Positions 1 through 12,920 of a stretch of 64,000 nt of DNA are shown one piece after another. This DNA comes from Datnioides undecimradiatus (lineage: Eukaryota > Chordata > Actinopteri > Lobotiformes > Datnioididae). The stretch is taken from positions 3,624,001-3,688,000 of the forward strand of contig WARS01000031.1 in assembly GCA_008933995.1 (NCBI GenBank), given 5' to 3'. The notes under the pieces are model-generated. The model did not search any database. It was not told where the DNA came from and saw nothing but the letters and a program-made list of their open reading frames with translations. Every line of letters starts with the position of its first letter. The stretch's first letter is position 1. The position numbers and the translations under genes were made by a program.

Positions 1-3000
1 ATTTTAATTAGATGATCATGGACTAACGGCCTGTCTCTCTACTCAACTAAAACAAACCACATTAAAGTACTTTTTGTACGCCTACTGGTGGAACTAAACC
101 GCATGTTAAAAACTCTAGGTGCTGTTAGTGTGAGATAAATAATATTCAACAAAGTAACAAAAATAAGACAAGAAGCTAGCTATGGAAAATTTTGAAATAT
201 ATATATTAAGATCCTGCTTTGAGTGGTCCGTGACTATTCAAGTTTTCAAAAGCCGTCAGAGCTTCTCACACCAATTACCTTCAATTTTAAAATCCTTTTT
301 TGTTTCCTGTAGCCCAGAAATGACGCAGAATTTGTGAAAAGCTGATTTCTGATACACTGGTGAAGCCCCACAACTGCAATAACTTTAGAAATCTGACAAA
401 GGTCAGCCATTACAGCCAATAATGATATAACACGATGAATTAGCAATGCAAGAAAAATATGATATAAAAATTTAGATCACACCAGTGAGTGTAGAGTAAA
501 AGCCACCTTACTTTACCAACACACACAAAAGGTACAAAACTGCAGAATCTCTGATCTGCAGTCTTGATTCAGTCCTCCTCGCTATGTTTCTACCTCAGCG
601 TTCAGTTTACATGATGCAGTGACAAAGAGACCAAAGGAAATCCTGGACTGCACGAGCCTTTCTTTACCCTGCTGCTGTCACTCGACCATGCAAACCGAGC
701 CTAATGTAAATTGCCCTGCCAAACTTAAAGCTAAATGGTAAAATGATCCTGAGTCCTTGTCACCTCCACTCATGTCACTGACTTGCTGAAGTGTGCCTTG
801 GTTGTCTGGGCCGCATGGCTGGTTCCCATTACCTTCCTGCTCGAACCAATCAGTGCAGACGGCCATTACGAGAGGCTGAAATGGTTTTGCCGGGTTAAAG
901 ATGTAGAAGGAACAAAAAGGTAGGAGATGGCAGTGATGAAATCTCACAAGCCAGTGCAATCATAACTTGAATGTTGGTCCTCAATCTGCTTCTGCAGGGA
1001 ATGAAATATATTTACACTTGCAGGGCAACAGAACTGGATCGAGTTCTCGCTTTGCCCAAAAGATAAATTATGGTTTAAGATGGAGTAAACTGCAGCCTTT
1101 TATGTCTTCAAATTACACCAGCAGTGTGTTCTTGGTGCTACGATGTCATTACCCTGCAAAATCAGTCGCTGTAAAAGTAAAAGATGTGATAAAAGGTCCG
1201 ATCCCGCTGTAATTAGGCCTACAATTCAACACCCCTGCAACAACAAAGTAACATCCTTTGTCTTATTGGTGTAGTTAAATGTTTACTGTGTAAAACTGGA
1301 TCCCAAATGTTGCAGCGCTTGACTTTGACACCAGAGTTTCTTAACACGGGGTTACGAATGGATTTTCTCTGCTGTGTGCACGCCGGGGGGACTCGCCCTG
1401 ATCTCCAAACAGGCGAGGGCAGGGAAGCCAAGCTAAAGGTCAGCACCCTCAGACAGCGAGAGAAGACACGGGCACATCAAAAGAGGAAGCGTGTTGTCTC
1501 TGACAAAGACGAGTGTAGGCAACTCTAAAACTATGAAGTGACTGATTGACTCATCCACAAGGCCCTATTTTATCAACAGGGCCATCCTCGTGTTTGATCA
1601 TTTTTATACTGATACAAAAAATTAATCAGTGTATATATTTCTCACTGTTTTTCACCCAGCATGACTTTAAATAAATGTGTCTCTTTAACTCACGTGTCCT
1701 TTTGAAGCTTTACTTTACTTGATATTAAAATCATTTTTTTGTGATTTTAATCTTTATTTATGAGAGAAATACTGAACTTTTAATTTGACTGCACTTACAT
1801 GCACTTATATATGTTGTGCCTTGGTAACATAATCCCCCCAAAACCAAGCATTTACTTTTAAATTTCTTATAATATTACACTTCTAGTAAAGTAAAATGTA
1901 AAAAGTGCACATTTTACTGATAATAAAGTTGTTGTACTTTTTTTTATTGCTACTTTTACTAAAGAAAAGGATCTGAACACTTTCTCCATCACTGTATTAT
2001 CACATTATTCATTTTGTCATTTTGATACCTGCCTATTGTTTTTGCTGTTTGGCGCGGTGCTTTAAGTGCTGCTGTGAGGCGGCCTTCACACGGTCCTTTC
2101 TGAACCACACCGCTGCGTCCGCCTCCTGTCACTCTTTGTCTTTAGCCTCAGTCTAATGCGACACGTGCCCTGTTGATTTCATGTAACAACGCCGTTGTCA
2201 ACGTGTTGAGTCGAAACAATGTGACTGCGTTTGCAGCGCCTCTAATTCATGTAAATGTTTATTAGACAGGCGTGCTAGAAACGTCTCAGTTACAGTAACA
2301 GCCTGCCCCTCAGACAGCTCTGGGACCAGCCATCACATCACCTCTGACTGAACCGATCAAGCCACAAATTATAACAACAAAGCCGCTCTCTGCCCACCTG
2401 AACCTACCAGACGATTGTGTAAAATACAGGTTTGATAGAAGAAATGAGGCGGGAAGTAAAATACACCAGCATTTTCCCAATAAACACATCAGGAATCATT
2501 TATCTCTTTCCCCCTCCTCCGTTAGTAAGTTCAGCACATTGTTCTGCTCACTTCAGTGTCTGTCCAGTCAGTGGAGCAGAAGTCAGTAAAAAGATGGGTT
2601 AACCTTCAGCCAGGGACAATCGCAAAGAAACGAATTTCGATCTGTTTCTAAGACTGAATCATCGCACGGTTTACTAATCGAGTTTAACGTGTATTTTTAT
2701 TTTTAAAAAGTATATAAATTGTATTTTTAAAAAATGCATTTTTCAAATGCAAAAAAACAGCATCTCTCCTGCTCAGAGTAGTTAAAGGGGGTTTGTCTCA
2801 GTGAGCAGGGGAATGGATGCAAACAAGAGAAGTTGACATCTGAGTCGCATTAATGCCAGAGCTGCTCTTGTCTGTTGCACCGAGATGTTTTTTCCTGCCT
2901 TCTTCACTGTGAATCCGGTCATTATCGTTAAAGCTCTTTTACTACAAAAGCAGAAAGCGAGTCATCCTGAAAACCTGCCCTAACATATTCAACTCCAAAG

Positions 3001-3606
3001 TCCAGCCCTGACGGTAACGTTTACAAGAAAATGAAGACGTTAAGAAATAAAATGAAATTATTTTTGCAATGTTTAGCTTAACAAACAGACCATTTTGTGA
3101 GCATGAGATTTGAAGCAAACACAGTGTCACGATTTCCCCCTCAAGGCTGAGCGAAAAATAAAAATAAATTGTAGAAATTAAAGAGATATTATTTTTTTTG
3201 GAGAAGCTTATATGAATTATAACTCGTTAGCTTGGACTAAAATTTCAGTTTACTCACAGCCTAATAACTGCGGTGCATTTACAACACAATATAAATTTTT
3301 ACTTCGCCTGGATTTACCGGATCTATTTCAGGGTTTAATAGGTGATAAAAACTTAACGGCCACTATTGAAAAAAAGACCAGTATGAGCAGTATGATTTTT
3401 GTTTTCAGAAAAAGATTGATCTCCGTTCTTGACATTTTGGAGTTGTAAAGGTTTCTTTTTCTGCAGGCTCACTTCCAGAAACTGTCAAAACGAGTGTTTC
3501 ACTGAACGTTTCAGCGTAATATTGAAGGACAGGCCGCTCGTGCACGTCAGGGGGAAAGGAGCGATGGTCGCGCGCGTAAAAGCTAAGAATAAAAGATGTT
3601 TGACTT

Positions 3607-3608
<2 letters not shown>

Positions 3609-3652
<44 letters not shown>
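3609..3652. repeat. (ATT)n microsatellite
   Basis: About 14 uninterrupted trinucleotide units in alx4 intron 1. Confidence 0.95.
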
Positions 3653-4143
3653 TAGCGCATTCTGTTTGAAGTTTGCATACTAAATTTATTTTGACAATGT
3701 TTGATTCAGCCGTTTACAACAATGGTCCTCAGAGGATCATATTCAGATGTTTTGAGGTATCCACACCGTATTTTATATGCTACATATGCAAAGATAGAGA
3801 GAGTGTGTGTATGTAAGGGAGACAAAGCAGAGAGCCCTCGGGTTTTGGGGCTATATTCAAGTCCTCAATGCTCCTATTGTGCATAACCTCAAAACTCCAC
3901 CGCGTTCAGACCGTCTGTCTTCAAGTCGGTGTCCAAAAATGTCTTAAGACTCATAAATGCGTTTTGCATGTTCGTCCTCAACATTTACACCGCAGTTTGA
4001 GTCACTCTGGGAGAAAAACCGTTTGTTTTATCCTCTCTTCATTTCTGTCACTTTATTCTTTTCAAGTTGTGGCCTGAAGCTGAACCAATTAAATCTGGTT
4101 TTAAATACAGAGGACTCACTGTCATTGCACCAAATTGGCTCTT

Positions 4144-4165
4144 GTGTGTGTGTGTGTGTGTGTGT
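4144..4165. repeat. (GT)n microsatellite
   Basis: About 11 GT units in alx4 intron 1. Confidence 0.9.
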
Positions 4166-4289
4166 TCCCAGACAGAGAGATGCAGTTGAGGGTAAAACAG
4201 CTGAATTCACCATGTCCACATTTTAATGTACCGAAATCTTTAATCGACTCTTTCTGTGTCACTCTAATTTTCCTGTTTTGTTGCGGACA

Positions 4290-4575
4290 AAAAAGTTGAA
4301 TTAATGCTGCTTCAAAGTGGCCGCCTGCCTAACGAGGGTCAAAGTTTTATTTACACCCTCATCATTCACCTATTACAACAGTGTCCCCACGCAATTAAAT
4401 CTAATTGGAGCCAATCAGGCAGAGCAATGAAATGAAAATATTATCAGTTTGGAGCTCACTATTTGTGCCATCTGAAAACCTGTTAATTCAATTGTCCGAC
4501 TCAGCTCCAATATTAAGGATTGTAATGCAGATTATCGCATTAAATGAGCCATAATTTAATTTTGATGGCCAAAGG
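4290..4575. promoter_or_regulatory. candidate intronic enhancer with clustered homeodomain cores
   Basis: This block in alx4 intron 1 is free of simple repeats and dense in TAAT/ATTA homeodomain cores (for example near 4300, 4395, 4480, 4535 and 4555). It also has CCAAT- and E-box-like words. Intron 1 of developmental homeobox genes often carries conserved enhancers. The call rests on base composition and position only; conservation could not be tested. Confidence 0.25.
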
Positions 4576-4670
4576 GACAATTTGATAGTCGGGAAGATTA
4601 TGTCTCTTCTTAACTGTGTTACGCTCTCAACTGCTGGGCCGAGTCGTTTCGAGCTGGGATGTCCTGTGTG

Positions 4671-4695
4671 CTGCTGCTGCTGCTGCTGCTGCTGC
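4671..4695. repeat. (CTG)8 triplet repeat
   Basis: Eight CTG units within alx4 intron 1. It is non-coding here; the overlapping open frame with a poly-Cys run is not a gene. Confidence 0.95.
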
Positions 4696-5207
4696 AGAGG
4701 AAAGGCTACTGATGCTTTTTACGCACGAATGAGATTTAGAGGAGGAAGAAAACAAAAACAGGAGCTTTTTAAAATAACGATTTAAAAACTCCTCTGAATA
4801 GTTTGGAACATGTGATTTTGTCGGTCAGACAGTAAAAAGACAACGTGGGATCAATCACAGCGCGACATTTCTGAATTCTGTCACAATGAGCAAGTTACGC
4901 ATGTGTGGCGTCAACTGCGATCGAACCTTTTAAACATCTACGGATTTTGTGGGAACAAGTGGAGCAATGATGAACGATCACTGTTAAACATCATCTGCAC
5001 GAGCATATGAGACATTATCAGACACCAAACTGCTCCGATTGTCACCCTTTATGATACATATCTGACGATATTTCCTGATAATGCATCTCCTTTAAGAGGA
5101 AAACAGCTTAACAAATGCGATCCTGGACACTGGTCTTGAGGCAGCCTCACCTTTCCAAGTGGACGGCTGTAACTCAATCTCTTTAAGGAGTTTTGTTTTC
5201 CACTCAC

Positions 5208-5559
5208 CATAGCACGGGATGAGCGCTCCGTTGTGTCCGCTCTCCTGGTGCAGTTTGCCCTCCTCGGGGGGTGTTTTGCAAGAAGACCTCTGCATGAAGA
5301 GGTGGTATTTGCTGAGAGTGCCTTGCCCAGCTGCGGCGGCATCCAATGACTGGCACTCCTGCTGGAAGGGGCTCCGGGACTTTTCTCCGTACGCTTGACC
5401 TTTGTTGGGCAGGAAGGCAGTGGGGCTGTATTTGGTGTCAGTGGCTGGGAATGTCCTAAAGTGGTCCGCCTGGTGATCCCTACCTTGCGCTGCAGAGGGG
5501 CTATAATATGAATCCATGGATGTCATATCGCTGTATGAAACGCAGGTCTCGGCGTTCAT
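5208..5559 (-). CDS. alx4: ALX homeobox 4, coding exon 1 (partial gene)
   Basis: ALX4 is a paired-type homeodomain transcription factor of craniofacial and limb mesenchyme. This exon encodes its N-terminal region only. The reading frame opens with MNAETCVSYS followed by a DSYYSP stretch, the ALX4 N-terminus. Near residue 100 it has FMQRSSCKTPPEEGK, which aligns with the conserved QRGACKTPP region of tetrapod ALX4. From the ATG (5559-5557) the frame runs 117 codons plus one base. It then meets a consensus donor, TATG|GTGAGTG, with the last exon base at 5208 (phase 1). The frame stays open beyond the donor to 5092, but that part does not resemble ALX4 and is intron. The mammalian Pro/Gln-rich stretch is absent, making this N-terminus shorter. 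No homeodomain is encoded in 1-5207, so the later exons lie off the left edge. Seen: frame, motifs, donor. Inferred: ALX4 rather than ALX1/ALX3, from the N-terminal match. Paralogue a or b is undecided. Confidence 0.9.
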
Positions 5560-6150
5560 GCCTAAAAAAGAGTCAAAGGGAGAAAAAGGGCAAACTTTTC
5601 TCTCTCTCTCTCTATTGGAAAGGGAAGCGCAGACACCCCCTCCTCTCCCTCTACCTCATACAGATGAACACACACACACATACACGCAGAGACTGCAGCG
5701 CACACCAGACCGCAGCTGGGTTTGGTTATAAAACGATTCAGATCTTTTCCAGGAACCACTGTCGTTGACCAAACACTCCAAACTCCCCCTCAGGTTTGAG
5801 GAGCGTTACACAAACCCGTCTTTCCTCTGAGGATGGGACCCAGATCTCCCGGCTTCAAGACCTCTCCCAAGTGATTATGCTGATGACACGAACGAGTTAG
5901 GTCGCTTATTAGCTGCAAAAAAAAAAAAAAGAGAGAAAAAACCTTTGCAAAATAGGGGCGGGGGGCTTTAACACATGACATTAATGCAATTTGGATATGA
6001 ATATAGCCCATGAGTGATGGCACTGGGGCGGAGAGGGCACAATTTTACGCTTCATTCGCAATGGTTCATCAAGGGCAAATCATCCATACTCAGCCGATTG
6101 TGCTCCTACAGCCCACTGTGCGGCTTCTGAATAAAGCCGAGTTGGTTAAT
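5560..6150 (-). promoter_or_regulatory. alx4: alx4 5' UTR and proximal promoter region
   Basis: This lies directly upstream of the alx4 start codon on the minus strand. It contains a CT-rich stretch (5590-5660 on the plus strand), a short CA run, a TTTTATAA-like word around 5727-5734 (minus strand), a poly(A) tract at 5917-5930 and a GC-rich patch near 5950-6035. No transcription start can be fixed from sequence alone. The initiator context (GGC before ATG, A after) is moderate. Confidence 0.4.
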
Positions 6151-8955
6151 ATGACTTTTTAATATCATCGTTATCACTTGAAACGGATTTTAGAGTCACT
6201 TGCATCCTACTTATTTATTTCAGCATAAAAAAAATATTCGCATCCGTCACAAAAAGGCGTTTAGAAGAAGGATTGTCTTTATTTTCAATTTCTTGTGATT
6301 TCTGTATTGAAAATGTTCAAGTATGGCTATTATACCTCCGTAAAAGTGGTCTGAAAATAATAGATTCAAATAAGTATAGCTTATCCTTTATCATATCCAC
6401 AGACCACATTATTTTTAAATATTTCGGACATCGATGATCAATTTTGCGTCTTTGTTTTTCCTCTAGATTTGGGCTGAGAGCCTGTTTGCACCGACGGCAA
6501 ATATTCAGTATTCCAAAATTCAAACTGTGCGTATCCAACCATCTTTTTACAGCTACTTCCGCCTGTTGTGTGTCGGAGTTCGGTTATTTCTAAATCCTGT
6601 TTTTATCTGATCAAAGCTGTGTAGAGCCATAACGTCGTGCGGACGGTGGAAAAATAAAGCACCGTGCAACGAAAGACCGGCGTAACTCCTCCAAAGGCGA
6701 AACTGCAGATCGGCTTCTTAATAATAATGGCAGTAATTATTTTAGAGGCCCTGCGTGTTGCATCGCTTACAAAGCAGCAACTGCAATTACTTGAAATGTG
6801 CATAACTACATGATATCATCGGATTACTATTTGGTGACCATCAAGCTATTTTCATTTTTGACTAACCCTAAATCCAGTTTGTGAAACTTTCACGTGTACG
6901 AAAATCCCAAAGCAGTAGACCTATTTTCCTCTATCCTGTACTGAGTTTTTCTGCTAAGTTAATTACTTGTCATCGCCTTTATGAATCATACAAGTCCGTA
7001 ATAAGGCCTTATTTTTCCCCCCGTACAATTCAATAGAGCACAATGTAACTGATACAATACAATTGTTTTATGAGTAATTCCGCCGTCGTTTCAAATTAAG
7101 GAAGACGAAAAGTACAAGTCCAATATTTGAGGTACCATAAAAGATGAAGCACACAAGAAAACACTCCTGGCTAGAAAGATACATCGGTTGCATGTGAATT
7201 ATTTACCCATTTGCCCTGTCTAATTATACGTTTTGACGTTTAGACGTTTTTTGTTATATATACATATTTCATAGTCCATTTCGATCATTTATCTGACAGT
7301 TATTCTTGTACTTGTGTGCTGGGGTATTATGAAATTTCCAAATTTTCTGAATTCTTTAAATCCATGCCTGAGGTGAAATTCTGGAATTAATGAAAACTAA
7401 TATATGGACACTAACATTTGTTTACTTAAATTATAACCCTTTACTAGATAACAGACCGCTTATATTCACAATCCTCTGTTTATTAAATGTATTTGAGAAA
7501 GACACTGTTATGCTGACACAGTAATGTCTTTAAAATAGTGCACTGACATCTACTATAAATAAACTGGTAGCCTGAGGTAACGTTGACTGAAAATGTTCCT
7601 TGATTTTTTTAATATACTGCACTGACATTATAAAAGTTAACCAGCACACAGCACCTGACCCATCCTCTACGGCAGGTGTGCAGGTGTCTATCACTCCTCC
7701 GGCTCACACTGGCAGCTTTTTGTTTTCTCGAAAACGGGCAGTGTAAGAAGAGCTGGGCATGCTCACAGATCTTATAAGCAGCCAGACTAAAAGCTGTGGA
7801 GCTGCAGTGTGCACACGCTGCAACAAACACACAAACATGTTCATACAGTCATGCACACATGGTGGACACATGCACACATACAAGCACATGTGTGAGAGGG
7901 AAAAAAAGGAAAACGACAGAGAGAAAGCGCAGTAGAAATGTGCTCCATTTACGCGATTAGGTTTCAAATGAAGTCCATCAGGCTGAAAGGTGTCCATACT
8001 CGTTGGTCTGATGTAATGTGGATGCTGTGAAAAAAACTGGCTCACACTCAGCTGTGAAGAGACTGTCTCGAGGGGGGGAAGATGAAATGACTTTACAACA
8101 GTTTATGTTTCATCTGATACACTCAAACAAATATTTAATTGCTTTGAACTCTCGCTCCCTATGTCAGCAGCACGATTTATGGCACTGAACCAGACTTAAT
8201 GATTACCTAGCTGAATTTTCAACCTGCTGGAACACTGCACTTCTGTCTGTGCTGCTCTGAGAAGTGAGCGGATGTTAGGTAATAATCTTGTAATGAAATA
8301 ATGTCATACAGCTTTCATGCAGACCTACTGCACCTATTCAGTGAGGACCAGGGGGCTACTTTTATGATTTCTAATGCAAATCAATAATGCTTCGTGTTTG
8401 CAGCATGTTCTGGTTTTATACTTTCTGTTCTTCGCGGTCCACCAGAACCTAGAGTTCACAAAATAAACATTTTAGTGATTAAAAAAAGTTGTACGTGTGG
8501 TGTTGAGGAGGCACACTGGACACCAGCAGCACTCTGAATGACGCTACATGTGCCTGAATGTTGTCTAATCTGTTTTTATCTCTAGTGAAGCTCCAGGAAG
8601 TCTGCAACGGCTGTAAATAAAGATCGAACATAGTGTGTTTTATATTTCCACTGGCATGTTTAGAGTGTGGTTCATGCTTTGGCCACATGCGTGATTTGAT
8701 CTCCTTTTATTTCACAGGGAAAAGTGTCCCCAGTTTTACTTACTGTAATTGCTTCAATATAAGAACCATGCACTCTCTCTCTCGCTCTCTCTCTCTCTGT
8801 CTTTGTTTTTTATAGCTCAGGATGGTCAGGATGGTGAGAGTGAGAGGGACTGTCTTCCTCACCATTGAAAAATTATTTACGTGTCAGTTTTCTGGCACAG
8901 CGAGTGAAAGCTTCCTCTTAACAGTAGGCCCACCTGCGGTGAATAAGGCAGTGTT

Positions 8956-8958
<3 letters not shown>

Positions 8959-8988
<30 letters not shown>
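8959..8988. repeat. (CA)n microsatellite
   Basis: About 15 uninterrupted CA units. Confidence 0.95.
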
Positions 8989-8989
<1 letters not shown>

Positions 8990-9436
8990 TATACTCACAT
9001 ATCAAGTGCATTCATGCATACATGCATACAGACAAAGAGAGAAAAAAGCATGGGTATCATATTTTACTTCAGAAACATAAGTTGCTTCTGTCTTTAGAAA
9101 GTACAAAACTGAACCAAATTCCCCAAAAACGAAGTCATCATTGCCGACAGGCGTTCACTATTCAAACTCACTGACTGTAGTGATTAGGAGTCAAATGAAA
9201 TTATACATCTGATTTGACTGGTCTTATTCTCCTGTGGAGAGACAACTGGTCTAAATCTGCTTATTCATGAGGACCACATGATGACAGTCCCTGAGATAAT
9301 ATGACAATAATCTGATGAAATCTATAATATATTTGATTGCATTTTATTATACAGACAAACATATGGGTTGGCAGCAAAAAGACAAACTGCTTGGGATTAT
9401 GTATTCTTTTTATGCATTTTGGTATGAATAAACTTA

Positions 9437-9485
9437 TGTGTGTGTGTGTGTGTCAGTGAGTGTGTGTGTGCGTGTGTGTGTGTGT
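9437..9485. repeat. interrupted (GT)n microsatellite
   Basis: GT run broken by CAGTGA and a CG substitution, an imperfect and therefore probably older tract. Confidence 0.9.
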
Positions 9486-10339
9486 ATCCATGAGTTTCAG
9501 GTTTTTTGTTTCATTTTTTGCTTTTACGACAACCTTTTACACTTTTAGTGCTGTAGTTAAATAGATCAGTGGGAAGAAAATAGGAATGTATTACTTTAAA
9601 TTATATATCCCTGTTGTTGATAACATACATATGGACCATATTTTAAAAAAAACTATTGTTCAAGAACACAACAGACAGGGTCAATAAGTGTTTGGGAAGT
9701 TTTTAGGAGGACAAAACGTCAGCAGACAGTCGACAGCTTCTCCTTAAATATTTCTCATTGCCGGATACTTCTAAACTAAGAGTCTATTGACTCACAGCCG
9801 TGACTAATTTTTTAGGAAGCCCTGTGTAATTATGTTTTATTTTCTAAATTTTCCTCTCTCAGTGAGATACATGAAGACATTGTCCTAATGGCACAATGAG
9901 TAAGACTGTTGTCACAGTCAGTGACCTTGAAATGGCCCTTTTAGTGCGTCCTGTTTTCAGTTGCCTTGTTCCACTAATCTGACTTGCGAGATATTTGCGA
10001 ATGTGGGGGTTAAAAGAAAACACAAGGACACGGAAGAGACATGAGCCCACATCCTCACTGCACTGACAACATTAAACTTTAGCCTCTCCAGTTTGGCTTT
10101 AGCCTGTGGCAAAGCAACTTGATTGAGGCCTTTGATGGGCATTAATACACCGTGGAGAGACGGCTTTGTTCGGGAATGGAAATGAACATAAAACGGAAAG
10201 CGGAAAAGGAAGGAGAGAGGCCCACAAGCTGATCTTATTTAATTTCACATAAAAGAGACATTCCATCATCACAGAGCCTGTTTGGGCATCTCGGTGTACG
10301 CAAACCCAGACTTTCCCAACATAGTGGGGATCATACGCG

Positions 10340-10368
10340 GTGTGTGTGTGTGTGTGTGCGTGTGTGTG
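10340..10368. repeat. (GT)n microsatellite
   Basis: GT run with a single GC interruption. Confidence 0.9.
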
Positions 10369-11492
10369 CACAGTAGAGATTTGTTGTGCATTTATGAAAC
10401 CAAAACAGCACAGTCTGGCCCATTTTGAACACATCGCATATGGCAGTAAAAACATAAGATTGGAATAACATTTCAGTGGCACTGGCCAAATCAGGACTGT
10501 TTTGAGCCACTACCTGGCATAATGGCAGGCAGCCCTGCCCATAGGCCAAACATCTGCAATTAGTCTTGACCGCATTCGCTGTCTTTTACAGTGTAAAGAA
10601 TGAGCTCAACTTTGCTCAAGTGTTTCAATGGTCTTGACATGCAAATATCTGCAGAGGATCTGACTGAATCAAAGATTGCCCTCCTGTCATGTCCCATTAC
10701 AGTGTTTTTAGTGTGAAACAACAGTCCTGCACCAGCGGTGTGTCTGACTCTTTGATCGCTACTTGACTCAAACCAGTTCACATACTGTCAGTGCAGACTC
10801 ACGCTTGTTTTCACAATTTTCTGTTTCGTATTTTACATTTAATTTTATTCATTATTATAGACTGAAACATCCTACTTTTATTTCTTACCATACTCTGACC
10901 TGCTGTATCACAGTATGAATCATATCTCTATCAAAGTGCAGAGCAGTTTGTTAGAGGGTGAAGCCCTGGAGTAGTCAGCAGGATCATGAGTTAAAACCTC
11001 TGAATCTCAGATTAAGTGGCTCACTCTAGAAAACAAACACAGATCTCAATACGCTTCATAGATTACCTCACACAGTAAATTTAAACAAAATAAATGACGA
11101 CTGCTTACTGTGATCAGTTCACTCAGAGTGAAGGTACAGATGGTAAACGTAAATGTCACATACAGTATAACACCATGCAGGAATTTGATGGAACCAACAA
11201 ATCTTTTATCACAAACTTAATGTAAATGCATAAGTTTTATTCATTCAAAGCTGAGTCAGCATTTTCAGAGTGAATCAAAACAGCTGACAGGGAGTCCCCA
11301 AATGGACCACTGTTAAATTAGCTTACTTCTTCGAGAAGCACGCTGAGCACATTACCATATCCCCAGCCCGCATTGTTCAAGTGTTTAAACGCTTCAGTAA
11401 TGCTTCTTTATTGCGGTTTACAGAAATAATACATAATGGCTATATGGTATATGTTGATTATTAAGTCATTGTTTCTTTCTTTAATAATTATT

Positions 11493-11625
11493 TAGTTCAG
11501 TTCAATTCAGTTTTATTTGCACAGTGCCACATTATAACAGAGGTTACCTCAGGGTACAGGTCTAAGCCATACACTTATATTAATTTACATTCAATGAAGC
11601 AACACTGAACATAATGATGGCCAGG
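11493..11625 (+). repeat. fish interspersed repeat fragment (TCAATTCAATTTTATTT family)
   Basis: It starts with tandem TTCAGTTCAATTCAG leading into TTTTATTTGCACAGTGCCA, then an ATAACAGAGGTTACCTCAGG segment and a short GGTCTAAGCC word. This order matches an abundant percomorph fish repeat whose consensus runs TTTTATTTATATAGCGCC, AACAGAGTTATCTCAAGG, then a tract naming a 3' tail. The copy is diverged and truncated. Family recognition is from memory of the pattern, not a database match. Confidence 0.6.
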
Positions 11626-12884
11626 ACGTAGTTTGTACCAGTGTGCATTGTAAAATCAACAACATTTATTGGGAGCAGTCATACATGTCGTGGATCTCTG
11701 CCACAGCTGGAAGGCATCTGCAGCAACTGATTCTTCAAACCATGACAATACACGATAATGCATTTGGAGGGCAAATCTAAATATGTCATTATGACAAGGT
11801 TTATTGAAGTTGAACTTTGTTGGAGGGCAGTTAACTTGCATTATTAAGCCAGCTGGGGATTACCTGGGGAATTTATATCTTTAAGTTAAACCAGCTCCTA
11901 ATATTTTAACAATGTTGTGAATTCGTCAAACTGAAACTTTGTTTGGCTCAGACACTGCGTCTTATGGTCTTATAGTTTCCTAAAATGTTTGAAATTTGAG
12001 AAATATTTTGTACATTAATTATAATCTTCAGTCTTTACTGACACACATTTCTGCACCAGTACCACATTTGCATGCTGTTAATATTATTATGTTTAACTCT
12101 GAACTGGGCTTCTGTGCGAGTGTTCAATGTGGATTTTGGCACAAAGGACAGTGATAACACATTGTCTGTGTTGATGAATGTCAGAGAAGTCGAACAAAAT
12201 TCTGCACAGATGTATGAACGCTGTTAAAGGCTGTTTGATTCGTACATCGGTGAACAATACATCACAATGAAATTGCCAATGTCAGATTTACAAAATTAAA
12301 CACAGACATATAAATATTTTTTTATCATATGATTCATGGTAAAACACTGAATGATACTAAAGCAACAATGGAAACAGCAGAAGCTTTAGACATCATATTG
12401 AAATCTTAGTTTAAATGTTTTTCTACTTATTTGCAACAGCGTTAACATGCTAATTTATTTGTTGATGATGCTGAATCCAAATCACCAAATAACGCTACAT
12501 GCTGGTATCAAATAGCTTAGCTTCAAGCAAACATACTTCCTAAATGTAAATGTGATTACTGCAAATTGTGAAGACACATATAATCTATTGCCTTGTAGAA
12601 ATGAGGTCTGAGCCAATGTTTTGTACTTGGGACCATAGGTCAGTTGCCTGTGTAGAATAAGGTCTCACACAAGTGTATCGGTTCATAAAACCTCAACAAG
12701 CCAAAAATGTTTAGTAATATGTTTGAACCAGTGACAGTGCTGTACTGACAACACACTGCAGTCAAGCAGGCTGAGATTAAGTCCTGTCATTTTATTTTTC
12801 TGGGCACCGTAAGTTATAACAGTGCGTTGGTAATGATATGTTTCATTTCTTCAGATCCATAGTACTTTATGGTAAACCAGTGCT

Positions 12885-12885
<1 letters not shown>

Positions 12886-12919
<34 letters not shown>
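12886..12919. repeat. (GT)n microsatellite
   Basis: About 17 uninterrupted GT units. Confidence 0.95.

Positions 12920-12920
<1 letters not shown>

Larger units (their letters stand above)
1..5207 (-). other. alx4: alx4 intron 1 (5' part only)
   Basis: This is non-coding sequence downstream of the alx4 exon 1 donor, so intron 1 is longer than 5.2 kb. I found no homeobox and no exon-like frame on the minus strand. It contains an (ATT)n tract, a short (GT)n, a (CTG)8 tract and an AT-rich block near 4.3-4.6 kb that could be regulatory. The short open frames on both strands show no recognisable protein. Confidence 0.8.
6151..11490. other. intergenic, no gene seen
   Basis: I find no coding exon on either strand. 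The stretch contains AT-rich unique sequence, a CT-rich run (8770-8800), and (CA)n/(GT)n tracts at about 8959-8988, 9437-9485 and 10340-10368. Most open frames are short or run through dinucleotide tracts. Blocks near 8130-8260 and 10040-10160 look like unique non-repetitive DNA and could hold alx4 enhancers, but that is inference from position. Confidence 0.6.

Noticed and set aside
1..5207. Search for the alx4 homeobox exon in the left part of the window
   Set aside because: No minus-strand frame encodes a paired-type homeodomain (no WFQNRRAKW-like stretch), so exon 2 is off the window.
5049..5342. Second minus-strand open frame of 97 codons overlapping alx4 exon 1
   Set aside because: It is a different frame over the same exon and runs through the splice donor into the intron; it has no ALX similarity.
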